NCBI RefSeq assembly: GCF_013697085.1
Contig: NZ_JACEFT010000013.1
Coordinates: 1-64,000, forward strand
DNA: 64,000 bases
Source of the DNA: Billgrantia kenyensis
GTDB lineage: Bacteria > Pseudomonadota > Gammaproteobacteria > Pseudomonadales > Halomonadaceae
Reading direction: 5' to 3'
The notes under the pieces: model-generated
The model's input: the letters and a program-made list of their open reading frames with translations, nothing else
Database searches by the model: none
Told to the model about the DNA's origin: nothing
Program-made: the position numbers and the translations under genes
In this document: positions 9,584 to 18,356 of the stretch, one piece after another
Layout of the letters: each line of letters begins with the position of its first letter
Numbering within the stretch: position 1 is the first letter of the stretch

Positions 9584-10519
9584 ATGGATGCGATGGAACT
9601 GGTCACGCTGAGAGACTTGGAGATAGCGGTGCGCATCTGGCACCCGGAGGCGCCGAAAACCGTTGTCGCCTGGCATGGGCTGGCACGCCACGGTGGCGAT
9701 TTCGAAAAATTCTCCCGCACACTCGGCCCTGAGTGGCGTGTGCTGGCTCCGGACACCCCCGGACGAGGGCTTTCGAGCTGGTCGCCCATTCCATCGCAAG
9801 ACTATCTCTATCGCAATTACATGAGTGTGGCACTGGCCGTGCTGGATCACTTCGAACTGGAGCGAGTGCCCTGGGTCGGAACCTCGATGGGTGGGCTGTT
9901 GGGAATGCTCCTGGCTGCCGAAACCGAAAGCTCGCATCGTATAGAACGTCTGGTGCTGAACGACGTCGGCCCCGAGTTGAATCCCCAAGGCTTGATGCAG
10001 TTGGCACTCTATTTCGGCAGGCCGCATCGTTTCACCACCTTCGCTCAGCTGCAAGCCGAGCTGACCGAGCACTATCACGGTTTCGGCATCGAGGGGGAAG
10101 AAGCCTGGCGTCAACTGGCACTTGGCAGCGCACGGCGCCTGCCTGACGGCAGCTGGACCTATCATTACGATCCCCGCATTGCCGAACAATTCATCAACGA
10201 CACCCCGCGCGACACCTGGGCCGACTGGCGAGCGATCGACTGCCCGCTGATGGTAATACGCGGCGCCGAATCGCCGCTGTTGGATGCCGAGAGTGTCGTG
10301 AGCATGGCCAAGGCACAGCCCGACCTGGTGACTCTGGAAGTCCCCGGCTGCGGCCATGCGCCGATGCTCGACCGCAGCAGCCAGGTAGCCCCCATCGCTG
10401 AATTTCTCACCCGCCCCCCACAGAAGTCAGCACGACGTCCGCAGCACGCCGCGCAAGGCTGGTGGCAACGATTGAGCGCCTGGGCCAGGCGACGCACCGC
10501 TTTGAAGAACGCCGACTAA
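9584..10519 (+). CDS. Alpha/beta-fold hydrolase
   Basis: Cytoplasmic serine hydrolase of 311 residues; substrate unknown. The nucleophile elbow GTSMGG holds the catalytic serine, an oxyanion-type WHGLARHG lies near the N-terminus, and the catalytic histidine is in GCGHAPML near the C-terminus; an acidic residue after LMVIRGAESPLLDAES completes the probable triad. The last 40 residues are basic and rich in Arg/Trp, an uncommon tail. The ATG at 9584 is preceded by GGAGG nine bases upstream; the frame extends to 9497 without a comparable site. It is divergent from the RND operon and might share its operator. Confidence 0.88.
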   Translation: MDAMELVTLRDLEIAVRIWHPEAPKTVVAWHGLARHGGDFEKFSRTLGPEWRVLAPDTPGRGLSSWSPIPSQDYLYRNYMSVALAVLDHFELERVPWVGTSMGGLLGMLLAAETESSHRIERLVLNDVGPELNPQGLMQLALYFGRPHRFTTFAQLQAELTEHYHGFGIEGEEAWRQLALGSARRLPDGSWTYHYDPRIAEQFINDTPRDTWADWRAIDCPLMVIRGAESPLLDAESVVSMAKAQPDLVTLEVPGCGHAPMLDRSSQVAPIAEFLTRPPQKSARRPQHAAQGWWQRLSAWARRRTALKNAD

Positions 10520-10561
10520 CCCTGTTTTGTGAACCGTAAAGCGAGTTGGTTCCAAGCGGTG

Positions 10562-10963
10562 CTAACGCGGCCGACTACGCAGTATTCGCCCTTCGGGGTG
10601 AGTCTCGATTCGCTCGCCACTGCCGCTACCCACCACGTCGTCACGCCAGATGTCGCCGCGCTCACGAGGCTGCACCTCAGCCGGCCTGGGCGGCTTGCCC
10701 GGCTGGGGCGGCTGGGGCCAGAAGAGGTATGGACCCAGGAACTCCCAGGGTACTTCGATGGTAATTTCAGGATCGCGATAACTGCGCTGACGCCAGTGCT
10801 CGCGATGCCAGGCCAGCGGGTGCTGCACGGGCAGGAAGAGCGCCCCGTGGGTGGCGGCTCCGACCTCGTCAGACGCGGCCCAGGCACTCGAACCAAGCAC
10901 GAAGCAGCCTGCCAGCAGAAGCCCGCCGACGACGCCCCACCGCAGCTTTTTCGATTCGTGCAT
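10562..10963 (-). CDS. Small exported protein of unknown function
   Basis: A 133-residue protein with a clear cleavable signal peptide (hydrophobic run near residues 10-30 ending in AWA-A). The mature part is rich in Trp, Pro and Arg and has no motif I recognise; a proline-rich stretch (PQPPQPGKPPRP) lies in the middle. It follows the LpxR-like gene on the same strand after 89 bases and may be co-transcribed with it. The signal peptide and the absence of any convincing gene on the opposite strand are why I accept it. Confidence 0.6.
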   Translation of the reverse strand: MHESKKLRWGVVGGLLLAGCFVLGSSAWAASDEVGAATHGALFLPVQHPLAWHREHWRQRSYRDPEITIEVPWEFLGPYLFWPQPPQPGKPPRPAEVQPRERGDIWRDDVVGSGSGERIETHPEGRILRSRPR

Positions 10964-11052
10964 GACTTTTCTCCCCCGGCATCATCCTCCTCGGCGCACC
11001 GGCCAGGTCTCCAGTATAGGCATAGCGGTGCTCTCGGCCAGAAGCGCTCAGC

Positions 11053-12045
11053 TCATAGCCGGTAGCTCAGCGACAGCGCGCCGTGAACGGTGCTGTTCAC
11101 CTGCTCCTCGAACTCCTTGCTGCGCCACACGTGAGCCAGGCTCACCTCCCAGCGCTCCCATGTCAGCGCCACACCGACGACGGCGTCGCCGACCCACTCG
11201 CGGCGATCGACCGAATGGCTGTCGCGCACGGTGTTGCCATCCAGCAGCAGGTTGTGCGCCACGTAGCGCCCTTGCAGCGCGGCGAAGAGATTCCAGCCGC
11301 TGCCCGGCGATGTCGCGACCTGACGATAGCCACCGCGCTCGATGCTCAGGGAGGGCCAGCCCATGCTGGCATCGAGCCCGCGGCCGAACCGCAAGCCGTA
11401 GCCGCCACCGGCCTGCGCCAGCAGGTTACCGAGAGAGGCCGACACGCCCGGGCCGTGCTGCATCTCCAGATCACCCAGCGAATGGCTTTGCCACCAGTGG
11501 CGACGATAGCCCAGGTTGAGGATGGGCTCGTTGCCCAGTTGATGGGACCAGCCACGGGGGCGCTGACTGTTGGTGAAGCGGTGCACCTCGCGCTGAACGC
11601 TGTCGGCGGAGGTAGCGGGGCCAACCACACCGAGGTCGAGCTGGAATGCCTCTTCACGATGCCAGGCACCGCTCAGCGGCTCGCGGCCATATAGCGCCAG
11701 GCCGCCCAGGATCAAGCCGGCGTAGGGGCGGTCGTCCTCAATCAGGTCGCGGCGCTCCACCTCAACCGGCGTGTACATGCGATAGCTCAGGTGGTAGCTG
11801 ATGGCATCCACCGAGCCGAGCCATACGCCGGGCAAGCCATGGGTGATGCGCTGGCTCCAGTGCTGCGGCGAGACCGCCCGGGTCCAGTGCAACTCCACCC
11901 CGGAGGTGTAATGGTCGTCGTCGCTGCTGACCATGCCGTCGTTGTCCACCTGTAGCGTCACGACGCCCGAGCCAGCAAATGCCGGTGTGGCCAGCAGGCA
12001 GCCTATGGCAACCCCCCGAATGAAATCACCGATGCCTCGATTCAT
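11053..12045 (-). CDS. LpxR-like lipid A deacylase family outer-membrane protein (DUF2219)
   Basis: Outer-membrane beta-barrel of about 330 residues. After a signal peptide (ending about residue 24, AFAG) comes the family's N-terminal signature: an Asn-Asp pair (QVDNDG), then DDHYTSGVEL, which fits the active-site Asn, Asp and Thr of LpxR lipid A 3'-O-deacylase. DDRPYAGLILGG is a second conserved family block. The final residue pattern (LSLSYRL) is typical of barrels. Start chosen at the ATG at 12045 with GGAA-type SD; the frame extends 30 bases upstream. A perfect palindrome resembling the nearby TetR operators lies upstream, linking this gene to efflux regulation. Deacylase activity is inferred from family only. 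Confidence 0.85.
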   Translation of the reverse strand: MNRGIGDFIRGVAIGCLLATPAFAGSGVVTLQVDNDGMVSSDDDHYTSGVELHWTRAVSPQHWSQRITHGLPGVWLGSVDAISYHLSYRMYTPVEVERRDLIEDDRPYAGLILGGLALYGREPLSGAWHREEAFQLDLGVVGPATSADSVQREVHRFTNSQRPRGWSHQLGNEPILNLGYRRHWWQSHSLGDLEMQHGPGVSASLGNLLAQAGGGYGLRFGRGLDASMGWPSLSIERGGYRQVATSPGSGWNLFAALQGRYVAHNLLLDGNTVRDSHSVDRREWVGDAVVGVALTWERWEVSLAHVWRSKEFEEQVNSTVHGALSLSYRL

Positions 12046-12070
12046 AACGTTCTCTTCCTTGAGCGAGCCT

Positions 12071-12090
12071 AACATACACGAGTGTATGTA
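12071..12090. promoter_or_regulatory. Perfect palindrome, candidate TetR operator
   Basis: AACATACAC-GA-GTGTATGTA: the inner eight bases on each side are perfectly complementary. It lies about 25 bases upstream of the LpxR-like start, within the likely promoter, and matches the 9-2-9 layout of the elements at 4274 and 9460. Confidence 0.6.
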
Positions 12091-12147
12091 CTATTCATCG
12101 CTCTCGGCAAGGTGATTCAAACGTACCCTTGAATGAAACGATCCTCG

Positions 12148-12987
12148 CTACCCGGATTCGACGGCAGCGACCGCGCGTTCCACACCGCCTCGATAGCCGC
12201 TACCGAACAGCAGCAGGTGATTGAGCAACGGATAGAGCTGAAACAGCGCCTCGCGCCTTGGCCAGTCATGGGGCGCATCGCCGTCCCAATAGGCCTCGAA
12301 GAAGGCCTCGCCGGGTGAGCCGAACAGCGTCAGCATGGCCAGGTCCACTTCGGGATAGTGGCAGTAAACCGCGGGGTCGATGATCGCCGGCCCCACTGGA
12401 GTATGCAGCACGTTGCCTGACCAGAGGTCACCGTGCAGCAGGCTCGCCGGGGCATCGGGAAGCCAGCTCTCCAAGGTTTCCGCCACGCTCTCGACTCGGC
12501 GGCGCAAGGGAGCATCGAGCAGCCCACGCGTGTGGCAGGCCTGCGCCAGGGGCAGCAGGCGACGCTCGCGCTGGAAGGCTCGTCCATCGACCATGGGCGC
12601 ATTGGGCTGCGGCGTTCGTCCGCAGGCATTGTCACGAGGCCAGCCATGCGCGCTCGCGGTATGTGCATGCAGCTGGCGCAGCCCCTCGCCCAGTGCAGAA
12701 GCGGAGTGCGATGATCTCGAACCGCTGTCTAGCGCCTCCATCACCAGCCAGCCGTCGCCGAGCGCCAGCACCTCGGGCACCAGCAGAGACGTTGCGGCCT
12801 CGCGCAGGGCCCGCAGCCCGTCAGCCTCACCGGCCAGGCGCTGCGCATCGTCACGCTTGGCCACCACCGGACCACGTGAGGTTGCCAACCAGTAGACCAC
12901 GGCAATGTCGCCGCCTCCGAGCGAGTGCAGCTCGCCCTGGGGCACAAGCCCTTGTGCCCCTAACAGTTCGAAAAGCGCCTGTTCCAT
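12148..12987 (-). CDS. Fructosamine kinase family protein (YniA-like)
   Basis: Protein of 279 residues with an aminoglycoside-phosphotransferase/fructosamine-kinase fold, expected to phosphorylate ketoamines (deglycation repair) or a related small molecule in the cytoplasm. Motifs: a glycine-rich start (GGGDIAVVYW), ATP lysine in VAKRDD, the catalytic loop HGDLWSGN, and the metal-binding DPAVYCHYPEVDLAM. Length is close to the family's usual 280-300. It lies upstream of the LpxR-like gene on the same strand but is separated by a candidate promoter. The exact substrate cannot be told from sequence. Confidence 0.85.
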   Translation of the reverse strand: MEQALFELLGAQGLVPQGELHSLGGGDIAVVYWLATSRGPVVAKRDDAQRLAGEADGLRALREAATSLLVPEVLALGDGWLVMEALDSGSRSSHSASALGEGLRQLHAHTASAHGWPRDNACGRTPQPNAPMVDGRAFQRERRLLPLAQACHTRGLLDAPLRRRVESVAETLESWLPDAPASLLHGDLWSGNVLHTPVGPAIIDPAVYCHYPEVDLAMLTLFGSPGEAFFEAYWDGDAPHDWPRREALFQLYPLLNHLLLFGSGYRGGVERAVAAVESG

Positions 12988-13110
12988 TCGACTTCTCCTT
13001 GGCTATGCGATGACTCTTGCTACAACTATCTGCCAAACCATCACTACGCTTGGGGAGAAACCATGCCATGGCGCAGTCCATTGCCCAAGGGCACCCGAAA
13101 GAGGTGACGT

Positions 13111-15948
13111 ATGCCGAGACGCGACGACAACCAGGACATGGCCAGCCAGCAGACCGAGCAGCGATTACTGGCCTTGCTCGAGGGGCTGGTACAGGAGGTG
13201 CAGCCCGACCGGCATGACACCCGGCCTATCACCCTGGCATCTCGCCTCGACCGCGACCTGGGGCTGGACAGCCTGGCACGCTCCGAACTGCTGCTGCGCA
13301 TCGAGCAGGCGTTCGGTAAGCGCCTGCCGGAGTCGGCGCTCCTCGCCGAGACGCCCGGTGACCTGCTCCAGCAGCTCAAGTCCGACACTGCGCAGCCCCC
13401 CCACCCGGAGCCGCCCACCACCTCGGCAGGCCCCACGCGACCAGCCGCGCCGGCGGGGTCCGAAGGCAAAGTCACGGGTGAGCCAGGCGAGGCCGACACG
13501 CTCAACGCCGCCATGGACTGGCATCTCGAGCGGCACCCGGACCTCCCACACCTCTACCTGTATGGAGACCGGGACGATCCCGAGACCCTCAGCTACGGCG
13601 AGCTGGACCGGGGCGCGCGGCGGGTGGCCGCTGCCCTGGTGTCGCGCGGCGTGCGTGCCGGCGATCGCATCGCGCTGATGCTGCCCACTTCACGCGACTA
13701 TTTCATCGCCTTTTTCGGCGTGCTAAGGGCGGGGGCGGTTCCCGTGCCCATCTACCCCCCCGCGCGACCCGCCCAGCTAGAGGAGCACCTGCGGCGCCAC
13801 GGGCGCATCCTGAACAACGCCGGTGCCCGCCTGTTGATTACCGTCGCAGAGGCGCGCTCAGTGGCACACCTGCTGCATGCGGAAGCACCCCATTGCCATA
13901 TCGCCACCCTGGCGGAGCTAGACGAGGCACCGGAGGCGCAAGCACCAGCGGTACCGGCGGCCAACGACCTGGCACTGCTGCAGTACACCTCAGGCAGCAC
14001 CGGGGATCCCAAGGGGGTTCAGCTCACCCACGCCCAGCTGCTGGCCAATATCCGCGCCATGGGTCAGCGCCTGCAGGCCAGGCCGGATGACGTCTTCGTC
14101 AGCTGGCTGCCGCTCTACCACGACATGGGACTGATCGCGGCATGGCTCGCCAGCCTCTACTACGGCATCCCGCTGGTGGTGATGTCACCGCTCTCCTTCC
14201 TCTCGCGCCCGCTGCGCTGGCTGGAGCTGATCGACCGGCATCGCGGCACCATCTCCGGCGCGCCGAACTTCGGCTACGAGCTGTGCCTGCGCGCCCTGAC
14301 CCCGGAGCGCATGCAGGGCCTGGACCTGAGCAGCTGGCGAGTGGCGTTCAACGGCGCGGAGCCGGTCAGCGCAGACACCATGGAGCAATTCGGCAAGCGA
14401 CTGGCACCCTGCGGGCTGCAATCGAGCGCCTTGATGCCGGTCTACGGGCTGGCCGAAGCTGCGGTGGGTCTCTGCGTGGCGAGCCCCGGCCGTGGCGTGG
14501 TGATCGATACCGTCAACCGCGAGCGCTTCGAGGCGAGCGGCGAAGCGTGGCCCGAGAGCAACCCGGCTGCAGCCCAGCGTTTCGTCAACTGCGGCCCGCC
14601 GCTGCCGGGATACCGGCTGCGCATCGTCGACGCCCAAGGCCATGAGCTTGACGAACGCCTGGAGGGGGATATCGAATTCCAGGGCCCCTCCGCCACCGAC
14701 GGCTATTTCGACAATCCCGAGGAGAGCGCGAAACTGCGCCACGACGGCTGGCTGCGTACCGGTGATCGCGGCTATCTCGCCAGCGGCGATCTGCACATCA
14801 GCGGGCGCCTCAAGGACGTCGTGGTGCGCGGTGGACGCAACCTCTATCCCTACGACATCGAGGCAGCCGTGGGCGACCTCGAGGGGATTCGCAAGGGCTG
14901 CGTGGCGGTGTTCGGCAACCCCGATCCGGCCACGGGGGCCGAGGCCCTGGTGGTGGTGGCCGAGACCCAGGAGCAAGACCCGGCGCGACGCCGCGAGCTG
15001 CACCACGCCGTGGCCGACAGCGTGGTCGATATCGTCAACGTGCCGGCCGACGAGATCGTGCTGGCACCGCCCCACAGCGTGCTCAAGACTTCAAGCGGCA
15101 AGATACGCCGCGCAGCGACTCGCGAGCACTATCGCCAGGGTCGCCTGGGAAAGCAGGCCGCACCGGTCTGGCGCCAGGTCGTCAGGCTGTCGCTGCGGGC
15201 CAGGCTACAGCGATGGAAAATGCACCTGGGCAAGGCACGATACGCGATCTACTACGCTTATGGGTGGACGATATTCGGCCTCGGGGCCGCGCTGTTCGCG
15301 CTCATCGGCCTGCCCTTGCCCAGACTGAGCTGGCGTTGGAGAGTGGCCCGTCACCTCAGCCGAGGGATGGCCGCGCTTGCCGGCATTCGCCTCGAGATAC
15401 GCGGCCTGGAACAGCTGCCGGGCAACCAGCCTTTCGTGCTCGTGGCCAACCACGCCAGCTATCTCGACGTGCTGATACTCACTGCCTCCCTGCCCTGCGC
15501 CCTGCGTTACCTGGCCAAGGAGGAGCTCGAGAGCCGCAGCGCGAGCCGAATTCCCCTCACCCGCATGGGTGCGCTGTTCGTCGAGCGCTTCGACCCGCGC
15601 CAGGCGGAGCAGGACATGCAGCAGGCGGAACATGCCGTGGCCGCCGGTGACAGCCTGGCCATCTTCCCCGAAGGAACCTTCGGCCCCAAGCCCGGCCTGG
15701 GAGACTTCCATATGGGCGCCTTCCTGACCGCCGCCCACGCCGGAGTGCCGGTGGTACCGGTCGCTATCGAAGGTACGCGCGAGCGCCTGCGCGGCCGGGA
15801 ATGGCGCCCCCACCCAGGGCGAGTGACCCTGCATGTGGGCGCGCCACTGCAGCCGAAGGGCAGTGATTGGAACGCGGCATTGCAGCTCAAGAACGAGGCC
15901 TACGCCTTTATCCTCGAGAACTGCGGCGAATCACGCCATTCCGGCTGA
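13111..15948 (+). CDS. ACP - fatty acyl-AMP ligase - PlsC acyltransferase fusion
   Basis: A 945-residue three-domain protein. Residues ~15-95 form an acyl-carrier domain with phosphopantetheine site GLDSL (Ser54). Residues ~130-690 are an adenylate-forming ligase most like fatty acyl-AMP ligases, with YTSGSTGDPKGV near 292-303 and a C-terminal SSGKIRR lysine motif. Residues ~730-940 are a PlsC-type acyltransferase with NHASYLD (His781, Asp786, the HX4D motif) and FPEGTFGP near 850; hydrophobic helices separate the last two domains. Together they could activate a free fatty acid, load it on the fused ACP and transfer it to a lysophospholipid or other acceptor, a reversed-order analogue of Aas. 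GAGGTGA precedes the start. Substrate and product are inference. Confidence 0.9.
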   Translation: MPRRDDNQDMASQQTEQRLLALLEGLVQEVQPDRHDTRPITLASRLDRDLGLDSLARSELLLRIEQAFGKRLPESALLAETPGDLLQQLKSDTAQPPHPEPPTTSAGPTRPAAPAGSEGKVTGEPGEADTLNAAMDWHLERHPDLPHLYLYGDRDDPETLSYGELDRGARRVAAALVSRGVRAGDRIALMLPTSRDYFIAFFGVLRAGAVPVPIYPPARPAQLEEHLRRHGRILNNAGARLLITVAEARSVAHLLHAEAPHCHIATLAELDEAPEAQAPAVPAANDLALLQYTSGSTGDPKGVQLTHAQLLANIRAMGQRLQARPDDVFVSWLPLYHDMGLIAAWLASLYYGIPLVVMSPLSFLSRPLRWLELIDRHRGTISGAPNFGYELCLRALTPERMQGLDLSSWRVAFNGAEPVSADTMEQFGKRLAPCGLQSSALMPVYGLAEAAVGLCVASPGRGVVIDTVNRERFEASGEAWPESNPAAAQRFVNCGPPLPGYRLRIVDAQGHELDERLEGDIEFQGPSATDGYFDNPEESAKLRHDGWLRTGDRGYLASGDLHISGRLKDVVVRGGRNLYPYDIEAAVGDLEGIRKGCVAVFGNPDPATGAEALVVVAETQEQDPARRRELHHAVADSVVDIVNVPADEIVLAPPHSVLKTSSGKIRRAATREHYRQGRLGKQAAPVWRQVVRLSLRARLQRWKMHLGKARYAIYYAYGWTIFGLGAALFALIGLPLPRLSWRWRVARHLSRGMAALAGIRLEIRGLEQLPGNQPFVLVANHASYLDVLILTASLPCALRYLAKEELESRSASRIPLTRMGALFVERFDPRQAEQDMQQAEHAVAAGDSLAIFPEGTFGPKPGLGDFHMGAFLTAAHAGVPVVPVAIEGTRERLRGREWRPHPGRVTLHVGAPLQPKGSDWNAALQLKNEAYAFILENCGESRHSG

Positions 15949-15956
15949 AGAATCAC

Positions 15957-15982
15957 GAAAAAAACCACCCCGGAGGGTGGCA
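15957..15982 (-). terminator. Rho-independent terminator of the fasciclin gene
   Basis: On the minus strand a CCACCC/GGGTGG hairpin is followed by a run of eight T, 28 bases after the fasciclin stop. It also lies just beyond the convergent fusion gene. Confidence 0.8.
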
Positions 15983-16009
15983 AGGCGGACACAGCCAAGG
16001 ACGGCTGTC

Positions 16010-16516
16010 TTACTCAGGCAGCAGCACGCTATCAATGACATGGATGACGCCGTTGCTGGCCTCGATGTCGGCCTGGATCACGGTAGCGTCGTTGATCATC
16101 ACGCTGCCGTTTGAGGTAGTGATGGTGATGTCCTGGCCCTGTACGGTGGTAGCGCTGTCCAGACCCATGGCCTCTTCGGCCATGACTTTCCCCGCCACCA
16201 CGTGGTAGGTCAGCACGGCCTGCAACTGCTCGATGTTCTCAGGCTCCAGCAGGCTCTCCACGGTACCCTCGGGCAAGGCTGCAAAAGCCTCGTCGGTAGG
16301 AGCGAAGACGGTGAAAGGCCCCTCTCCCTTGAGGGTCTCGACCAGCCCGGCGGCTTCCAGCGCGGCGGCCAGGGTCTCGAACTGCCCCGCCGCCACGGCG
16401 GTGTCCACGATGTCCTGCTTGTCTCCATGACTGCCGGCCTGGACGGTGCCCGCCAGCATGAGGCCAACCAAACCTGCTCCCACGCACTTCGTGGCTACCA
16501 CATGAATCGGTTTCAT
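16010..16516 (-). CDS. Secreted fasciclin-domain protein
   Basis: A 168-residue exported protein made of a signal peptide (cleaved near VQA-GS, residue 27) and a single FAS1 domain. The two conserved FAS1 blocks are visible: [15 protein letters not shown] (H1) and the YHVVAGKVM segment, followed by the closing [13 protein letters not shown] (H2). FAS1 domains mediate adhesion or extracellular interactions; the specific role here is unknown. Single gene with its own terminator; the upstream 80 bases are AT-rich and suit a promoter. Confidence 0.93.
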   Translation of the reverse strand: MKPIHVVATKCVGAGLVGLMLAGTVQAGSHGDKQDIVDTAVAAGQFETLAAALEAAGLVETLKGEGPFTVFAPTDEAFAALPEGTVESLLEPENIEQLQAVLTYHVVAGKVMAEEAMGLDSATTVQGQDITITTSNGSVMINDATVIQADIEASNGVIHVIDSVLLPE

Positions 16517-16712
16517 CGGGTCATTTCCTCAGTGTGTACGTATAGGGTGGAGCACCAACCCCACCCCTATACAGACAATAGTTATTGTACAGCTATTGGA
16601 CAAGTATTTTTTTCACTGCGCCTCTGCGACAGCCAAGGGGCTGACGCTGCCTGCCAGCTGTGGCAAAAAGGGAAGCACGGAATCCACTCAGAATCGTGAC
16701 AGGGAGATAGCG

Positions 16713-17024
16713 ATGTACAAGCTTGCCTTCTTCGTTCCGCTGGAGGATGCCGAGGCCGTCAAGGAAGCCGTGTTCGTCACCGGCGCCGGGCGTATCGGCG
16801 ACTATGAGGCGTGCTGCTTCGAGACCCGCGGTACCGGTCAGTTTCGCCCGCTGGATGGCGCCAGCCCGCATATCGGTCAGGTAGGTGACCTGGAAAAGGT
16901 CGAGGAGGTGAAAGTGGAGATGGTATGCCAGGACGATCTGATCCACGACGCCGTCGCGGCCCTACGTGCCGCGCACCCCTATGAGGAACCAGCCTTCGAC
17001 GTGTGGAAGCTGGAGACGTTCTGA
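16713..17024 (+). CDS. YqfO/NIF3 C-terminal-like small protein
   Basis: A 103-residue stand-alone version of the CutA-like domain found inside YqfO/NIF3 proteins. It begins MYKLAFFVP and ends with AAHPYEEPAFDVWKLE, the two signatures of this domain, with GAGRIGDYEACCF between. In gammaproteobacteria it is often a single gene and its biochemical role is not established. AGGGAGA precedes the ATG at 16713; the frame extends to 16596 but lacks family similarity there. Convergent with a Nudix gene across a short hairpin. Confidence 0.88.
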   Translation: MYKLAFFVPLEDAEAVKEAVFVTGAGRIGDYEACCFETRGTGQFRPLDGASPHIGQVGDLEKVEEVKVEMVCQDDLIHDAVAALRAAHPYEEPAFDVWKLETF

Positions 17025-17036
17025 GGCAACAGCCGA

Positions 17037-17061
17037 GGCCTGACCGAGTACCGGTCAGGCC
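17037..17061. terminator. Hairpin between convergent genes
   Basis: GGCCTGACCG and CGGTCAGGCC form a ten-base stem with a five-base loop between the YqfO-like and Nudix genes. There is no T tract, so it is at best a weak or bidirectional terminator. It overlaps the stop of the Nudix gene. Confidence 0.5.
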
Positions 17062-17612
17062 GAACCAAAGTAGCGTTCGCGGTCCTCGGCAGTAATGTCG
17101 CTGATGTGCAGCGGGTAGTGTCCATCGCCACGGTCGGCGTAGAAATGGCGCAGGGTGCGCTCGATGGTGGGAAACGCCAGCTCGTCCCAAGGGATCTCGT
17201 GTTCCTCGAACAGCGCGACCTCGAGGCTCTCCGGCCCGGCGGAGAAGGGGCCGGTGAGGTCAGCGCGGAAGATCATGTAGACCTGATTGATGTGTGGCAG
17301 ATTGATCAGGGTATAGAGCCCGTGGATGTCGACCTCGGCGCAGGCTTCCTCCCAGGTCTCGCGGGCCGCCGCCTGAACGGTGGTTTCGGCGTTCTCCATG
17401 AAGCCTGCCGGCAGGGTCCAGAAGCCCTTGCGCGGTGTGATCGCCCGGCGACAGAGCAGTACTCGTGAGCCGCTCACCGGCAGGGTACCGGCCACGATGC
17501 GCGGATTCTGATAGTGAATCGAGCCACAGCCGTCACACAGGTACCGGGGTCGGTCGTCCCCTGCCGGAATCGCGAAACGCACGGTTTGGCCACAGTGGCT
17601 GCAGAAGTTCAT
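17055..17612 (-). CDS. Nudix hydrolase with N-terminal zinc ribbon
   Basis: A 185-residue cytoplasmic pyrophosphohydrolase. The N-terminus carries a zinc ribbon (CSHCG at residues 4-8 and CDGCG about 20 residues later), as in NudC-type and ADP-ribose-type enzymes, followed by a Nudix box (GFMENAETTVQAAARETWEEA). Substrate is not determinable; NADH or nucleoside-diphosphate derivatives are likely. The start at 17612 is set by the zinc ribbon; the longer frame to 17996 has no family-like sequence. It is divergent from a second Nudix gene. Confidence 0.9.
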   Translation of the reverse strand: MNFCSHCGQTVRFAIPAGDDRPRYLCDGCGSIHYQNPRIVAGTLPVSGSRVLLCRRAITPRKGFWTLPAGFMENAETTVQAAARETWEEACAEVDIHGLYTLINLPHINQVYMIFRADLTGPFSAGPESLEVALFEEHEIPWDELAFPTIERTLRHFYADRGDGHYPLHISDITAEDRERYFGSA

Positions 17613-17682
17613 GAGTCTCCCTGGCAGGCTTGACGTCGGCAAAGGCGCCCGGGTAGAAGGAATCAAACCCGATGGAAACCCC

Positions 17683-18327
17683 ATGTTAGAGAAACTTCGC
17701 AAGCGCCTGCAAGCGCACGCTCCCCGCCACATGCGCCTCGACATGCCGCAGGCAGCGGTGTTGATGCCGATCGTCGAGCGTCCCGAGCCGACGCTGCTGT
17801 TCACCCGCCGCGCGGGGCACCTGAACACCCATAGCGGCCAGGTGGCGTTTCCCGGCGGCAAGCGCGAGGAGGCCGACCGCGACCTGCTGTTCACCGCCCT
17901 GCGCGAATCCCACGAGGAGATCGCCCTGCCGCCGGATCGGGTCGAACTGCTCGGCCGCCTGTCGGACGTGATCTCTCTGCACGGCATCCTGGTCACCCCC
18001 TACGTGGGCCTGATCCCGCCGGACCTGCCCCTCACGCCCGATCCCGACGAGCTGGACGCTATCTTCGAGGTGCCGCTCGAGCTGTTCCTCGAGGACCGAC
18101 GCCACCACACCGACGTGATACCGGTGAACGGTCGGCCCTACTACGTGCCCAGCTACCACACCCAGGGCCAGGTGATCTGGGGCCTATCGGCAATGATGCT
18201 GGTGGAGCTGCTGGCAGAAGGATTCGAGCGTCCCATCAGCCTGTTCGATGAGCCGCCGCACGGTCGACTATGCTATTTTCCCGAGCGTTTGCTGCGCAGC
18301 TCGAAGACCGAGACGCGCGTTTCCTGA
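17683..18327 (+). CDS. CoA pyrophosphatase-like Nudix hydrolase (NudL/YeaB type)
   Basis: A Nudix hydrolase of 214 residues. The box (PGGKREEADRDLLFTALRES then HEE) is preceded by GHLNTHSGQVAF, the extended motif of the CoA-pyrophosphatase subgroup, which splits CoA into 3',5'-ADP and phosphopantetheine. I start at the ATG at 17683 (MLEKLRKRLQ), which aligns with the family; the frame also has an ATG at 17611 whose codons would overlap the divergent Nudix start, and neither has a strong SD. Followed after 29 bases by the 2OG oxygenase gene on the same strand. Confidence 0.88.
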   Translation: MLEKLRKRLQAHAPRHMRLDMPQAAVLMPIVERPEPTLLFTRRAGHLNTHSGQVAFPGGKREEADRDLLFTALRESHEEIALPPDRVELLGRLSDVISLHGILVTPYVGLIPPDLPLTPDPDELDAIFEVPLELFLEDRRHHTDVIPVNGRPYYVPSYHTQGQVIWGLSAMMLVELLAEGFERPISLFDEPPHGRLCYFPERLLRSSKTETRVS

Positions 18328-18356
18328 ACGCCTGAGACTGGAGAGACAGCTCGACC

